Positions 25,891 to 34,796 of a DNA stretch of 64,000 nucleotides are shown piece by piece. Position numbers and translations under genes: made by a program. The DNA is from Aromatoleum petrolei (GTDB taxonomy: Bacteria; Pseudomonadota; Gammaproteobacteria; Burkholderiales; Rhodocyclaceae), in NCBI RefSeq assembly GCF_017894385.1, contig NZ_CP059560.1, positions 2,108,001 through 2,172,000 of the forward strand, given 5' to 3'. Numbering within the stretch: position 1 is the first letter of the stretch; every line of letters begins with the position of its first letter. The notes under the pieces were generated by a model. That model did no database searches, was not told where the DNA came from, and was given only the letters and a program-made list of their open reading frames with translations.

Positions 25891-26895
25891 TTAACGCCAG
25901 AAGCGGGCAGCCTTCGAGCTGGCCGACGGACTGTTGCTGCCATGGATTTCGGTGTGGCAATTCAGGCAGGCACGCCCCTGGGTCACACCGACCGAATTGA
26001 GACCGTTGTTCTGGCTTGCCGGCGAAACGATCGCGGTGCCATTCACGTTGCGGCTGAGATCGGTATTCGCCGCAACACCCGGAATCGTGCCGAGGTGGTT
26101 GGCGGGGTCATGGCACTGCTGGCACAGGAAGGGCGGACGGGTCTTGAGCATCGCGTCGGCGACGGTGCCATGCGGGTTGTGGCAGTTGGCGCAGTCCTCG
26201 GTGACCGGTGCATGGTTATGCACGAAGGGGCCGCGTTTTTCGGCGTGGCAGGTGTAGCAGGTCGCGTTGGTGCTGTCCTTCACGAGCAGCTTCGGCCCGG
26301 TGGTGCCGTGCGGGTTGTGGCAGTCCGAGCAGGACATCTTGCCTTCGGGGATCGGGTGGTGCGACGGACGGTTGACCTGTGCGCGCTGCTCCTTGTGGCA
26401 GGCGAAGCACACGTCGGCCTGGGTGCGCTTGTCGCGGACCTTGTCGTCGGCGGCGTGCGTGTCGTGACAGGAACTGCAGGCGACGTCGCGGCGCTCGTGC
26501 GTGCTGCCGGTCCACAGGTGGCGCTTGGGATCGGTCTGGTGACAGGACAGGCAGGCGGCGTTGCGCTCGGCCACGGGCGTCGCGGACGTCTTGTCGAAGG
26601 TGCGATCGGGCTTGGGCGGCTTGTCGCTACCCTTGTAATTCACGTGCTTTTCGCTTTCGCCGTGGCAGTCGCTACAGGTCGGGGTGCGGTCGTCGGCGCG
26701 CGTGCCGTGCTTCGTCTTGCCGATGTGCAGCACGCCCGGGGCGTCCGCCTCGTCGTGACAGGACGTGCATTTGGCATCTCCCTTCAGAACGATGTCCTTG
26801 GGCGCCTCTTTCGGCGCATCCGCGGCGAATACCGCCCCGGAGCAGACGCTGCCGATGACGGCCAGCGCTGCAAGCACGCTTCGCATTTTTTTCAT
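25891..26895 (-). CDS. MtrA/DmsE-type periplasmic decahaem cytochrome c
   Basis: A 334-residue exported cytochrome with exactly ten CXXCH sites (CTSCH, CSDCH, CLSCH, CSSCH, CFACH, CSDCH, CYTCH, CANCH, CQQCH, CLNCH) after a signal peptide ending near VFA-AD. The number and spacing of haems and the length equal those of MtrA, PioA, MtoA and DmsE. These fill the MtrB-type barrel and wire the periplasm to the outside for metal reduction or Fe(II) oxidation. It sits between a monohaem cytochrome and the barrel gene. Sequence alone does not show the direction of electron flow. Confidence 0.9.
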   Translation of the reverse strand: MKKMRSVLAALAVIGSVCSGAVFAADAPKEAPKDIVLKGDAKCTSCHDEADAPGVLHIGKTKHGTRADDRTPTCSDCHGESEKHVNYKGSDKPPKPDRTFDKTSATPVAERNAACLSCHQTDPKRHLWTGSTHERRDVACSSCHDTHAADDKVRDKRTQADVCFACHKEQRAQVNRPSHHPIPEGKMSCSDCHNPHGTTGPKLLVKDSTNATCYTCHAEKRGPFVHNHAPVTEDCANCHNPHGTVADAMLKTRPPFLCQQCHDPANHLGTIPGVAANTDLSRNVNGTAIVSPASQNNGLNSVGVTQGRACLNCHTEIHGSNSPSASSKAARFWR

Positions 26896-26964
26896 GTTAT
26901 CCCCTTGGTTCCGAACGTCATTGCCGCACCGCCCGCCCGGACGGTGCGATTCAGGCCATGCGGC

Positions 26965-27312
26965 TTACTGCGAAAGAATCCATTCCATGAGGTTCTTGAT
27001 CTCGGCCTCGTTCTTGGTGTTGATGATCTTGTGCTCTTCCTCGGTGCCGTCCTCGAGCTTCACCTTCGGGCCGGTGGTGATGTTCTTCTTCATCTTTTCG
27101 AAGCCCTCGACTTCCTTGCCCTTGTACTTGGCGGCAATCTTCTGGTACGAGGGACCCTTCTTGGTCTTGTTGACGGCGTGGCACTTGAAGCAGTCGTTGT
27201 CTTTCGCGAGCGACTTGGCGGCGTCGGCGTCGACGGCAAATGCGGAGGAAGAAGCGAAGATCGCGGCGGTGGCGGCAATGAGCAGCGACACGCGGTTGAG
27301 ACGGAATTGCAT
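26965..27312 (-). CDS. Small periplasmic monohaem cytochrome c (class I-like)
   Basis: A 115-residue protein with signal peptide (LLIAATAAIFASSSAFA) and one haem site CFKCH near residue 41, followed by the class I C-terminal helix NLMEWILSQ. The usual Met ligand loop (P-x-M-P) is missing; the equivalent stretch reads EDGTEEEHKIINTKNE, so a histidine may be the distal ligand. ATG 27312 is favoured because it starts the signal peptide; the upstream frame is not conserved. It is the first gene of the cytochrome operon and resembles MtoD-type shuttles that carry electrons between the decahaem conduit and other redox partners. Confidence 0.85.
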   Translation of the reverse strand: MQFRLNRVSLLIAATAAIFASSSAFAVDADAAKSLAKDNDCFKCHAVNKTKKGPSYQKIAAKYKGKEVEGFEKMKKNITTGPKVKLEDGTEEEHKIINTKNEAEIKNLMEWILSQ

Positions 27313-27432
27313 TTGGGCTCTCCTGTCGAAGCTGGAATTTCGTCCTATGGACCGCAACATGGGCGCGGCCCGACGTGAGGGAATTTTCACGAATTCGCGC
27401 AATCCCACATATCGGACAGGGTTTAAATTGCG

Positions 27433-27450
27433 TGTAGGAAAATTCCTAAC
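27433..27450. promoter_or_regulatory. Inverted repeat upstream of the cytochrome operon (candidate NarL-type operator)
   Basis: TAGGAA and TTCCTA are separated by two bases (27435-27448). The symmetry continues outward as GCGT...ACGC with one extra base in the left arm. It lies 123 bases before the cytochrome c start, in the 288-base gap that separates the cytochrome genes from the NarL-family regulator. Position and symmetry suit a dimeric regulator. Binding by that regulator is inference. Confidence 0.5.
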
Positions 27451-27600
27451 GCACGGGCAGTACGCGAACGCGTGACAGGCCGGCCCGCGCAGGACGCGCG
27501 CGGGTGCGCCGCGGCCTTCACGGCGCGGCGGACGGGACGGGATGTGGGATGGGGCGGAAGGCGGGATGAGCCCGAGACGCCGCGCAGCGGCGGCGCGGGC

Positions 27601-28251
27601 TTACACGTCGGTGGACTTCACCAGGTGGTGCGCGACGGCGTAGCGGATCAGCTCGGAGGTGTTCGTCATCGCCATCTTCTGCAGGATGCGCGTCTTGTGC
27701 GTGCTGATCGTCTTCACGCTGAGCGACAGCTCGTTGGCGATGTCGGTGAGGCCCTGCCCGAGCACCAGGCGATGGAAGATCTGGTATTCGCGATCCGACA
27801 GGGCGGTGTGCGGCAGTTCGTTCGCTGCGGGCATGAGGCCGCGCGCCATCAGCTCGGCGACGGTGTCGCTCACATACACGCCGCCGCGCGCGACGCGGCG
27901 GATTGCGTGCACGAGCAGGTCGGCGTCGCTTTCCTTGGTCAGGTAGCCGGACGCGCCGGCATGCAGCGCGCGCACCGCGTACTGCTCCTCGTGGTGCATG
28001 CTCAGGATCAGGATGGGGAGCTTGGGCTTCTCGTCGTGGATCAGGCGGATGAGGTCGAGGCCGCTGCGCCCCGGCATGGAGATGTCGAGCACGACCACGT
28101 CCCAGTCCTGTTCGCGCACGAGCAGCAAGGCCTCATTGCCGTTGGCGGCCTCGCCGCACACCGCCAGGTCTTCGGTGTCGGCGAGGATCTGCTTCAGGCC
28201 GTCGCGGATGATCGCGTGGTCGTCGGCGAGCAATACCCTCAGTTTTTCCAT
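27601..28251 (-). CDS. NarL/FixJ-type response regulator upstream of the cytochrome operon
   Basis: A 216-residue regulator with a receiver (D10/D11, phosphoacceptor D56 in VVVLDISMPGRSG, KxxD-like K in GYLTKESDADLL) and a C-terminal LuxR HTH (SDREYQIFHRLVLGQGLTDI...LSVKTISTHKTRILQKM). The start MEKLRVLLADDHAIIRDG at 28251 has GGGAAGCAAG before it. The upstream frame overlaps the kinase gene out of frame. It lies 10 bases after the histidine kinase stop, so the two form a cognate pair, and directly upstream of the extracellular-electron-transfer genes, which it probably controls. Confidence 0.9.
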   Translation of the reverse strand: MEKLRVLLADDHAIIRDGLKQILADTEDLAVCGEAANGNEALLLVREQDWDVVVLDISMPGRSGLDLIRLIHDEKPKLPILILSMHHEEQYAVRALHAGASGYLTKESDADLLVHAIRRVARGGVYVSDTVAELMARGLMPAANELPHTALSDREYQIFHRLVLGQGLTDIANELSLSVKTISTHKTRILQKMAMTNTSELIRYAVAHHLVKSTDV

Positions 28252-28261
28252 CTTGCTTCCC

Positions 28262-30286
28262 TCATTGCCCGGTCGGCACGGTGACGTCGATCGTCGTGCC
28301 GTCGCCGGGCGTGGAATGGATCGCAAAGGTTCCCTGCACCAGGCGGATGCGCTCGCGCATGCCGAGCAGGCCGAACCCCGCCTGGCTCGCCGCATCGAGC
28401 ACGAAACCAACGCCGTCGTCGCGCACGGTCAGGCGCCAGTCATCGCCGTCGCGGTGGAACGCCACCCATACGGTACTCGCCTGCGCGTACTTCGTGACAT
28501 TGGTGAGCGATTCTTGCAGCACGCGGAACAGCGTCGTCGCCTCGGCGCTGCCCCGCTCGGGCTCGTCGTCGTCCAGGTCCAGCACCAGCTCGATGCCGGT
28601 GCGTTTGGAGAAATCGCCCGTGAGCCAGGAGATCGCCGCGCGCAGGCCGAGGTCGTCGAGGATCAGGGGGCGCAGCTCGTAGGTGATGCGCCGCACCGAG
28701 GCGATCGTCTGGTTGAGCTGCTCCTTGATGACGCCCACCTTGTCCTGCAGGTCGGCGCGCTCGCCGGGCAGGCGGCCGCCGAGCCAGGACAGCTCGAGCT
28801 TGATCGCGGTGAGCCGCTGCCCGAGCTCGTCGTGCATCTCGCGTGCGATGCCGGCACGCTCGTCCTCGCGCACGCGCTGCAGCGCGGTGGAGAGCTCCTG
28901 CAACTGGCGATTGGTTTCGCGCAGGTGCGTTTCGATCCGTTTGCGCTCGGTCAGGTCGCGCAGAACCACGGTGAGGAATCGTCGCCCCTGGATCTCGGTC
29001 GAGGAGAAGGTGGTGTCTGCGGGGAACTCGCGCCCGTCGGCATGGCGCGCAGTGAGTTCGGCACGGCCGCGACGTGCGTTGCGCGTTTCGCCCGAATTGC
29101 GCCGCCGTCCGACGATGGCGTGGTAGGCGCCGCGGGACTCCGCGGCGAGCAGGCGGTCGAAGGGCTTGCCGAGCGCCTCGTCGGCGGGAACCCCAAACAT
29201 GTGCTCGGCCGCGCGGTTGTACAGCACCACGGACAGGTCCTCGTCGATGGTGACGATCGCATCCATCACCGATTCGACCATCTCGCGCAGGCGCTCCTCG
29301 CTGTCCTGCAGCGCACTCGCCATCAGCGCCCGCCGGCGCATGCTCCATACGACACCGCAGGAGGCGGCCAGCAACAGCAGGGCGACGATGCCGGCGCCCG
29401 CGACGATGGGCCGCGCCGTCATCGGCCAGGACACCAGCGCCGAGTCCTGATCGACGGCGACGCCGATCAGGAAGGGATAGCGCGGCACGGGATGGTAGGC
29501 GACGAAGCGGTTCTCGCCGGCCAGGGTCTCGGTGACGTGGATCGTGCCGGTCGGATCGGCGGCCTTTGCGGTGAGCCGCGGCAGCCCCTGGACCGGCTGG
29601 TCGACCTTGTCCATGTCGCTGGGGAAGCTGGCGACCAGGTTGCCACGCGCGTTGATCAGCTGGATCTGCTTGCCGAAGCGCAGGTCGAGCCGGCGGTAGA
29701 AGGATTCGAAATAATTCGCGACGACCGCCGAAGCGACAACGCCGCGGAAATTCCCGCCGGCATCGACGAGGCGTGCGCTGAGGTAGAAGGTCCACTCACC
29801 GTCGAAGCGGCGGCGGTACATCTGGCTGACGAAGAGCCCTTCGTCCCTGCGCACGAGAGTCGCGAAGTAGTCGCGGTCCGCTTCGTTGAAGCCCGGACGG
29901 GTGCCGAGCAGGGTCGAGTTCATGACGACGCCGCTGGCATTGACGACGAACATCGACGAAAACTGAGGCAAGCCCTCGGCGCGGGCCTTGAGGAGCGCCT
30001 GGACGGGGAAGCTGTCGAGTTCGAGCTGCAGCCCGATACTGTCGGACAGCCTGTCCTGGGCGCCGCGCAGCGCCATCGCGACGCCGTCGAGCGTGCGCGC
30101 CGTCTGCTCCGCGAGGATGCGGCTCAGGGTCGAGATCTCGCTGCGCGCATACTCGATCTCGCGCTGGCGCATGTCGTAGAGCAGGAAGGCGGTGCCGCCG
30201 GCGAGGACCGCCAGCATCAGCGCGGTCAGCAACATCACCGCGCGCACGGGCGGCTCGATCCAGAATTTGCGCAACAGGCCGGACAT
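28262..30286 (-). CDS. Membrane PAS-domain sensor histidine kinase (NarX/DegS type)
   Basis: A 674-residue kinase. TM1 lies at about residues 17-38, then a periplasmic double-Cache-like sensor region of about 250 residues, TM2 (IVAGAGIVALLLLAASCGVVW), a PAS domain with GRRFLTVVLRDLTERKR, and a HisKA_3 dimerisation helix with H485 in AGIAREMHDELGQRL. A HATPase domain with DDGVGF and GFGLLGMRERI ends the protein. The start at 30286 was chosen because the longer open frame lacks conservation; an ATG ten codons upstream remains possible. It should sense a small periplasmic molecule and phosphorylate the adjacent NarL-type regulator. Confidence 0.9.
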   Translation of the reverse strand: MSGLLRKFWIEPPVRAVMLLTALMLAVLAGGTAFLLYDMRQREIEYARSEISTLSRILAEQTARTLDGVAMALRGAQDRLSDSIGLQLELDSFPVQALLKARAEGLPQFSSMFVVNASGVVMNSTLLGTRPGFNEADRDYFATLVRRDEGLFVSQMYRRRFDGEWTFYLSARLVDAGGNFRGVVASAVVANYFESFYRRLDLRFGKQIQLINARGNLVASFPSDMDKVDQPVQGLPRLTAKAADPTGTIHVTETLAGENRFVAYHPVPRYPFLIGVAVDQDSALVSWPMTARPIVAGAGIVALLLLAASCGVVWSMRRRALMASALQDSEERLREMVESVMDAIVTIDEDLSVVLYNRAAEHMFGVPADEALGKPFDRLLAAESRGAYHAIVGRRRNSGETRNARRGRAELTARHADGREFPADTTFSSTEIQGRRFLTVVLRDLTERKRIETHLRETNRQLQELSTALQRVREDERAGIAREMHDELGQRLTAIKLELSWLGGRLPGERADLQDKVGVIKEQLNQTIASVRRITYELRPLILDDLGLRAAISWLTGDFSKRTGIELVLDLDDDEPERGSAEATTLFRVLQESLTNVTKYAQASTVWVAFHRDGDDWRLTVRDDGVGFVLDAASQAGFGLLGMRERIRLVQGTFAIHSTPGDGTTIDVTVPTGQ

Positions 30287-30540
30287 GCGGAATTCCCGAG
30301 CTAAGGCCGGCGCCATTCCGACGCGATCGTCGGTCCCGGCCCACCGGTGCGGGCGGACTATAGAAGGCGGTGACGTGCTCGGCAAGTTTGAAACAAACAA
30401 TTCATCGTGACGATTTCCGCAACAATCGCCTGCCAGAATGGGCAGTTCCGCTGTCCGCCTGCCACATCGCCGGCCGCTGTTCCGGTCGCCGGCCCGGGCG
30501 TCGGGTAGAATTCCGGCCTTTCCCACCTGCGCATCCGTCC

Positions 30541-31182
30541 ATGGAATTTTTCGCTCCGCTGCTCGACATCGTCCTGCACCTCGACAAGCACCTCGAAGCG
30601 CTCGTCAGCGCCTACGGCGTCTGGATCTACGCGATCCTGTTCGCGGTGATCTTCAGCGAGACCGGCTTCGTCGTCACCCCCTTCCTGCCGGGCGATTCGC
30701 TGCTGTTCATCGCCGGCGCGCTGGCCGCGCTGGGCAACATGGACATCTCGCTGCTGATCCTCACGCTGACGGCCGCCGCGATTCTCGGCAACACCGTGAA
30801 TTACTCGATCGGCCGCTACTTCGGCCCGAGGGTCTTCCATTGGGAGAACTCGCGCCTGTTCAACAAGGCGGCGCTGATGAAGACGCATCTGTTCTACGAG
30901 AAGCACGGCGGCAAGACGCTAGTGATCTCGCGCTTCCTGCCGCTGTTCCGCACCTTCGCGCCCTTCGTCGCCGGCATCGGCAGCATGAGCTACGCGCGCT
31001 TCACGCTGTTCAACCTCGTCGGCGCGCTGGCCTGGGTCGTGTCGCTCACGCTCGCCGGCTACTGGTTCGGCAACATGCCGTGGATCAAGCAGAACCTCAC
31101 GCTGGTGATCGTCGGCATCATCGTGCTGTCGCTGCTGCCCGTGGTGATCGGCGCATTGAAGGCACGCTCGACCGCGTCCTGA
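30541..31182 (+). CDS. DedA-family (VTT-domain) membrane protein
   Basis: A 213-residue inner-membrane protein with the DedA/VTT features: the amphipathic FVVTPFLPGDSLLFIAGALA segment near residue 45, NYSIGRYFGPR near 95 and the conserved SRFLPLFRTFAPFVAGIGSM near 138. DedA proteins act as lipid scramblases or flippases, including for undecaprenyl phosphate and phosphatidylethanolamine, and need proton motive force. It stands alone, diverging from the kinase at 30286 across a 254-base gap in which no strong promoter was recognised. Confidence 0.92.
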   Translation: MEFFAPLLDIVLHLDKHLEALVSAYGVWIYAILFAVIFSETGFVVTPFLPGDSLLFIAGALAALGNMDISLLILTLTAAAILGNTVNYSIGRYFGPRVFHWENSRLFNKAALMKTHLFYEKHGGKTLVISRFLPLFRTFAPFVAGIGSMSYARFTLFNLVGALAWVVSLTLAGYWFGNMPWIKQNLTLVIVGIIVLSLLPVVIGALKARSTAS

Positions 31183-31322
31183 GCGTGACGGAAGTGGCGG
31201 CGCAGCGTTGCGTCGCCGCGCGCCCGGCACTAGGATGAATTGTCGCCGGTGCGAGCGCGCGCCGTCGGCACGGCGCTCGGGCCGACAGACGCCGTGGCGG
31301 TGCACGCGCAAAGGAGAGCGTC

Positions 31323-33206
31323 ATGAGCTACGCCGAACGCGCGCTGCGCACACTGAGCGCGGGCAACCGCACGCTGTTGCGGGCGCAGGACGAGGCAACG
31401 CTGCTGCACGACATGTGCCGGGTGATCGTCGAACTCGGCGGCTATCGCATGGCGTGGGTCGGCTACGCCGAACACGACGAGGCGAAAACCATACGTCCGA
31501 TGGCGCACATGGGTTTCGAGGAGGGTTTCCTCGAGCTCGGCCGCTTCACCTGGGCGGAAGGTGAATCCGAGAGCTCGCGCGGCCCGACATCCCAGGCGAT
31601 CCGCAGCGGGAAACCGGTGGTAGTGCAGGACACCACCACGCTGGCCAGCACCCAGCTCCCCGTCCCCCTCGAAGAAACGCTCAGGCGCGGCTACGCATCG
31701 ATCGCCGCTTTCCCGCTGATCATCCAGGACAGGACGATCGGCAACCTGACGATCTTCGCCGCCGAAGCGGACGCCTTCGACGAATGCGAGACCCGGCTCC
31801 TCGCCGAGATGGCCGACGACCTCGCCTTCGGCATCGCGAACCTGCGCATGCGCGAGCGCCACCGCGAGGCCGAGGAAACGATCCGCCACATGGCGTTTTT
31901 CGATGCGCTCACCGACCTGCCCAACCGCAGTTCGGTGGGCGAGACGCTGGCCGCGGAGATCACGCAGGCGCAGCTGGAAAACCAGTCGATGGCTGTGCTG
32001 CTGCTGAAGGTCGGACGTTTCCAGGAGATCAGCGACACGCTCGGCTATCAGGAAGGCGACCACCTGATCGTCGAAATGGCCGCGCGGCTGCGCCACCTAG
32101 CGGGACCCGACAAGTCGGTTGCGCGCGTCGGCGAGGACGAATTCGCGATCATCATGCCGCGCTCGAGCGCCGAAGCGGCGATGCGCGTGGCCCACCACAC
32201 GATGCGCGAGGCGTGCGATCCGGTGGACTTCGCCGGACTGGCGATGGACCCGCATGCCTACATCGGCATTTCGCTCTTCCCCGGTCACGGCAACACCCCC
32301 GAGGCGCTGCTGCGACGGGCGAAGATTGCCGCGGTTCAGGCGCGCCGGACGGCATGCAAGTACACCTTGTACAAGGGCACCGAAGACCGCGAGAGCACTC
32401 GTCGGCTGGAGCTGATGAGCGAGTTGCGCAGTGCGATCGACCATAACGAACTGCTGCTGTACTGCCAGCCCAAGGTATCGATCCGCAGCGGTGAAGTCTG
32501 CGGCGCCGAGGCGCTGGTGCGCTGGCAGCACCCGCAGCACGGCATGATCGCCACCGGCGAATTCATCGCACTGGCCGAACACGCCGGCCTGATCATGCCG
32601 CTCACGCGCTGGGTGCTCGAGGCGGCCTTCCGCCAGTCCTACGCATGGCACGAGAGGGGGATCGCACGGCCGCTGTCGGTGAATCTGTCGGCCCAGGACC
32701 TGCGCGACCCGCGTCTGATCGACCGAATCAGCGGACTGTTCGCGACCTGGGCGCTGCCGCCCGAACTGGTGCAGTTCGAACTTACGGAGAGCGCGCTCAT
32801 GGAAGACCCGGCCGGCGCCCTGGAGACACTGGATCACCTCAAGGATCTCGGCGTCGACCTCTTCATCGACGACTTCGGCATCGGCTACTCGAGCCTGAGT
32901 TATCTGCAGAAGCTGCCGGTCGATTCACTGAAGATCGACCACTCCTTCGTGACCAGCATGCTGGAGAACCAGGGCTCGGCCGTGATCGTGCATTCGACGG
33001 TCGAGCTGGGTCACAACCTCGGGCTGGGTGTCGTCGCCGAGGGGGTCGAGAGCGAGGGGCTGTGGAACCGGTTGCAGGAGCTGGGCTGCGACACGGCGCA
33101 AGGCCATTTCGTCGGCCGGCCGATTCCGACTGCGCAGTTCGACGAATGGGAGGCGCAGTCGCCTTGGAGCCATCCGGCGCCGGGCAACCACGTGGCGCTG
33201 CACTGA
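31323..33206 (+). CDS. GAF-GGDEF-EAL cyclic-di-GMP protein, probable phosphodiesterase
   Basis: A 627-residue cytosolic protein: GAF domain (about 10-170), diguanylate-cyclase-like domain (about 185-345) and EAL domain (about 370-610). The cyclase signature reads GEDEF at 270-274 instead of GG(D/E)EF, so cyclase activity is doubtful. The EAL domain keeps the residues needed for hydrolysis: E396 in GAEALVRW, NLSAQDL, ELTES, FIDDFGIGYSS, LKIDHSF and AEGVE. It should therefore lower c-di-GMP, with the GAF domain sensing a ligand and the degenerate GGDEF domain perhaps binding GTP as an activator. It is monocistronic and convergent with gdhA. Confidence 0.9.
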   Translation: MSYAERALRTLSAGNRTLLRAQDEATLLHDMCRVIVELGGYRMAWVGYAEHDEAKTIRPMAHMGFEEGFLELGRFTWAEGESESSRGPTSQAIRSGKPVVVQDTTTLASTQLPVPLEETLRRGYASIAAFPLIIQDRTIGNLTIFAAEADAFDECETRLLAEMADDLAFGIANLRMRERHREAEETIRHMAFFDALTDLPNRSSVGETLAAEITQAQLENQSMAVLLLKVGRFQEISDTLGYQEGDHLIVEMAARLRHLAGPDKSVARVGEDEFAIIMPRSSAEAAMRVAHHTMREACDPVDFAGLAMDPHAYIGISLFPGHGNTPEALLRRAKIAAVQARRTACKYTLYKGTEDRESTRRLELMSELRSAIDHNELLLYCQPKVSIRSGEVCGAEALVRWQHPQHGMIATGEFIALAEHAGLIMPLTRWVLEAAFRQSYAWHERGIARPLSVNLSAQDLRDPRLIDRISGLFATWALPPELVQFELTESALMEDPAGALETLDHLKDLGVDLFIDDFGIGYSSLSYLQKLPVDSLKIDHSFVTSMLENQGSAVIVHSTVELGHNLGLGVVAEGVESEGLWNRLQELGCDTAQGHFVGRPIPTAQFDEWEAQSPWSHPAPGNHVALH

Positions 33207-33234
33207 GCGCGACGCGGTTGCCCTTGCATGGGTG

Positions 33235-34578
33235 TCAGATCACGCCCTGCGCCAGCATCGCGTCGGCGACCTTCACGAAGCCGGCGATGTTCGCACCGTC
33301 CACATAGCTGACCGAGCCATCCGGTCGAGTGCCGTGCTGCACGCATGCTTCGTGGATGCTGCGCATGATGCCCAACAGGCGGGCGTCGACCTCTTCGCGC
33401 GGCCAGGACAGACGCATCGCGTTCTGGCTCATCTCCAGGCCCGAAGTCGCGACGCCGCCGGCGTTGCTCGCCTTGCCCGGCGCATACAGCACCCCGGCAT
33501 CCTCGAACACGCGCACCGCTTCGGCCGTCGACGGCATGTTGGCGCCTTCGGCGACGCACTTGACGCCACTCTTCACCAGCTTGCGCGCGTCCTCGCCGTC
33601 GAGCTCGTTTTGCGTCGCACACGGCAATGCGACATCAACGGGCACGTGCCACGGCGAGACGTCGGGCTGGAAGTTGGCCTTCACGCGCTGGGCGTAATCG
33701 CTGACGCGACCGTAGAGGTGATTCTTCACTTCCATCAGCTCGGCGAGCTTCTCGGTCGTGAAACCGTCCTCGTCGACCACCGTGCCGCTCGAATCGGACA
33801 CCGTCACGACCTTCGCGCCGAGCGCCATTGCCTTCTCGACCGCGTACTGCGCGACATTGCCCGAGCCGGACACGCTGACGCGCAGGCCGTCGAAGGACAT
33901 GCCCTTGCGCTTGAGCATATCTTCGGCGAAATACACGGTCCCGTAGCCGGTCGCCTCGGGGCGGATCAGCGAGCCGCCGAAGGCGAGGCCCTTGCCCGTG
34001 AACACGCAGTCGGCGCGGTTCGACAGCTTCTTCATCATGCCGGCCATGAAGCCCACTTCGCGCCCACCCACGCCGATGTCGCCTGCCGGCACGTCGGTGT
34101 CCGAGCCCACGTGGCGGAACAGCTCAGTGACGAAAGCCTGGCAGAAACGCATCACCTCGGCAGGGCTCTTGCCCTTGGGATCGAAGTCCGAACCGCCCTT
34201 GCCGCCACCCATCGGCAGCGTCGTCAGCGCGTTCTTGAAGGTCTGTTCGAAGGCGAGGAACTTGAGGATGGAGAGATTCACCGAGGGGTGGAAGCGCAGA
34301 CCGCCCTTGTAAGGGCCGATCGCCGAACTGTGCTGGATGCGGTAGCCGCGGTTGACCTGCACGTCGCCGTGGTCGTCCACCCACGAGACGCGGAACATGA
34401 TCACGCGCTCGGGCTCGACCAGGCGATCGAGCAGGCCCTGCTCGGCGTATTTGGGGTGGCTGGAGATGAACGGCCAAAGGCTTTCGATGACCTCGGTCAC
34501 GGCCTGCAGGAATTCGGGCTGGCCGAGATTGCGCACAGCGACGTGTTCAAGAAACTGCTCGAGCGATTGGTATTTCAT
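33235..34578 (-). CDS. gdhA: NADP-type glutamate dehydrogenase
   Basis: A 447-residue hexameric-type glutamate dehydrogenase of the same length as E. coli GdhA. The glutamate-binding and catalytic region is clear: SSAIGPYKGGLRFHPSVN, then FKNALTTLPMGGGKGGSDFD with the catalytic lysine and PAGDIGVGGREVGFM. The Rossmann NADP-binding motif is VSVSGSGNVAQYAVEKA. It makes glutamate from 2-oxoglutarate and ammonia. The 218-base upstream region is AT-rich. It also contains the terminator of the icmF gene. Confidence 0.95.
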   Translation of the reverse strand: MKYQSLEQFLEHVAVRNLGQPEFLQAVTEVIESLWPFISSHPKYAEQGLLDRLVEPERVIMFRVSWVDDHGDVQVNRGYRIQHSSAIGPYKGGLRFHPSVNLSILKFLAFEQTFKNALTTLPMGGGKGGSDFDPKGKSPAEVMRFCQAFVTELFRHVGSDTDVPAGDIGVGGREVGFMAGMMKKLSNRADCVFTGKGLAFGGSLIRPEATGYGTVYFAEDMLKRKGMSFDGLRVSVSGSGNVAQYAVEKAMALGAKVVTVSDSSGTVVDEDGFTTEKLAELMEVKNHLYGRVSDYAQRVKANFQPDVSPWHVPVDVALPCATQNELDGEDARKLVKSGVKCVAEGANMPSTAEAVRVFEDAGVLYAPGKASNAGGVATSGLEMSQNAMRLSWPREEVDARLLGIMRSIHEACVQHGTRPDGSVSYVDGANIAGFVKVADAMLAQGVI

Positions 34579-34744
34579 CGAATTCCCCGAAATGGTGCGT
34601 TTATTACGCCGATAGTGGATCGCCCGCCTTTATGCACCACTTTGAGGCGCCAAATCAACGATTTTCTGCAGCTTTGTTAACTTTTCTTAATTTTCGCCCC
34701 ATTCTGGTGCGCAAATCGCTGCGCGTAGGGCGTTACACGCAAGA

Positions 34745-34768
34745 AAAACGGCGCCGAAGCGCCGTTTT
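34745..34768 (-). terminator. Rho-independent terminator of icmF
   Basis: AAAACGGCGC and GCGCCGTTTT form a perfect ten-pair stem with a CGAA loop. Read leftward it continues into TTTTTCTT. It lies 29 bases after the icmF stop. Confidence 0.9.
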
Positions 34769-34796
34769 CCGATCGATTGCGCAGGTTTTCTGCGAC

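Noticed and set aside
34579..34744. Possible sigma-54 promoter of gdhA (TTGGCGC ... GGTGCA in the leftward direction)
   Set aside because: The GG and GC elements are 14 bases apart instead of the required 10, so it does not fit a -24/-12 promoter.
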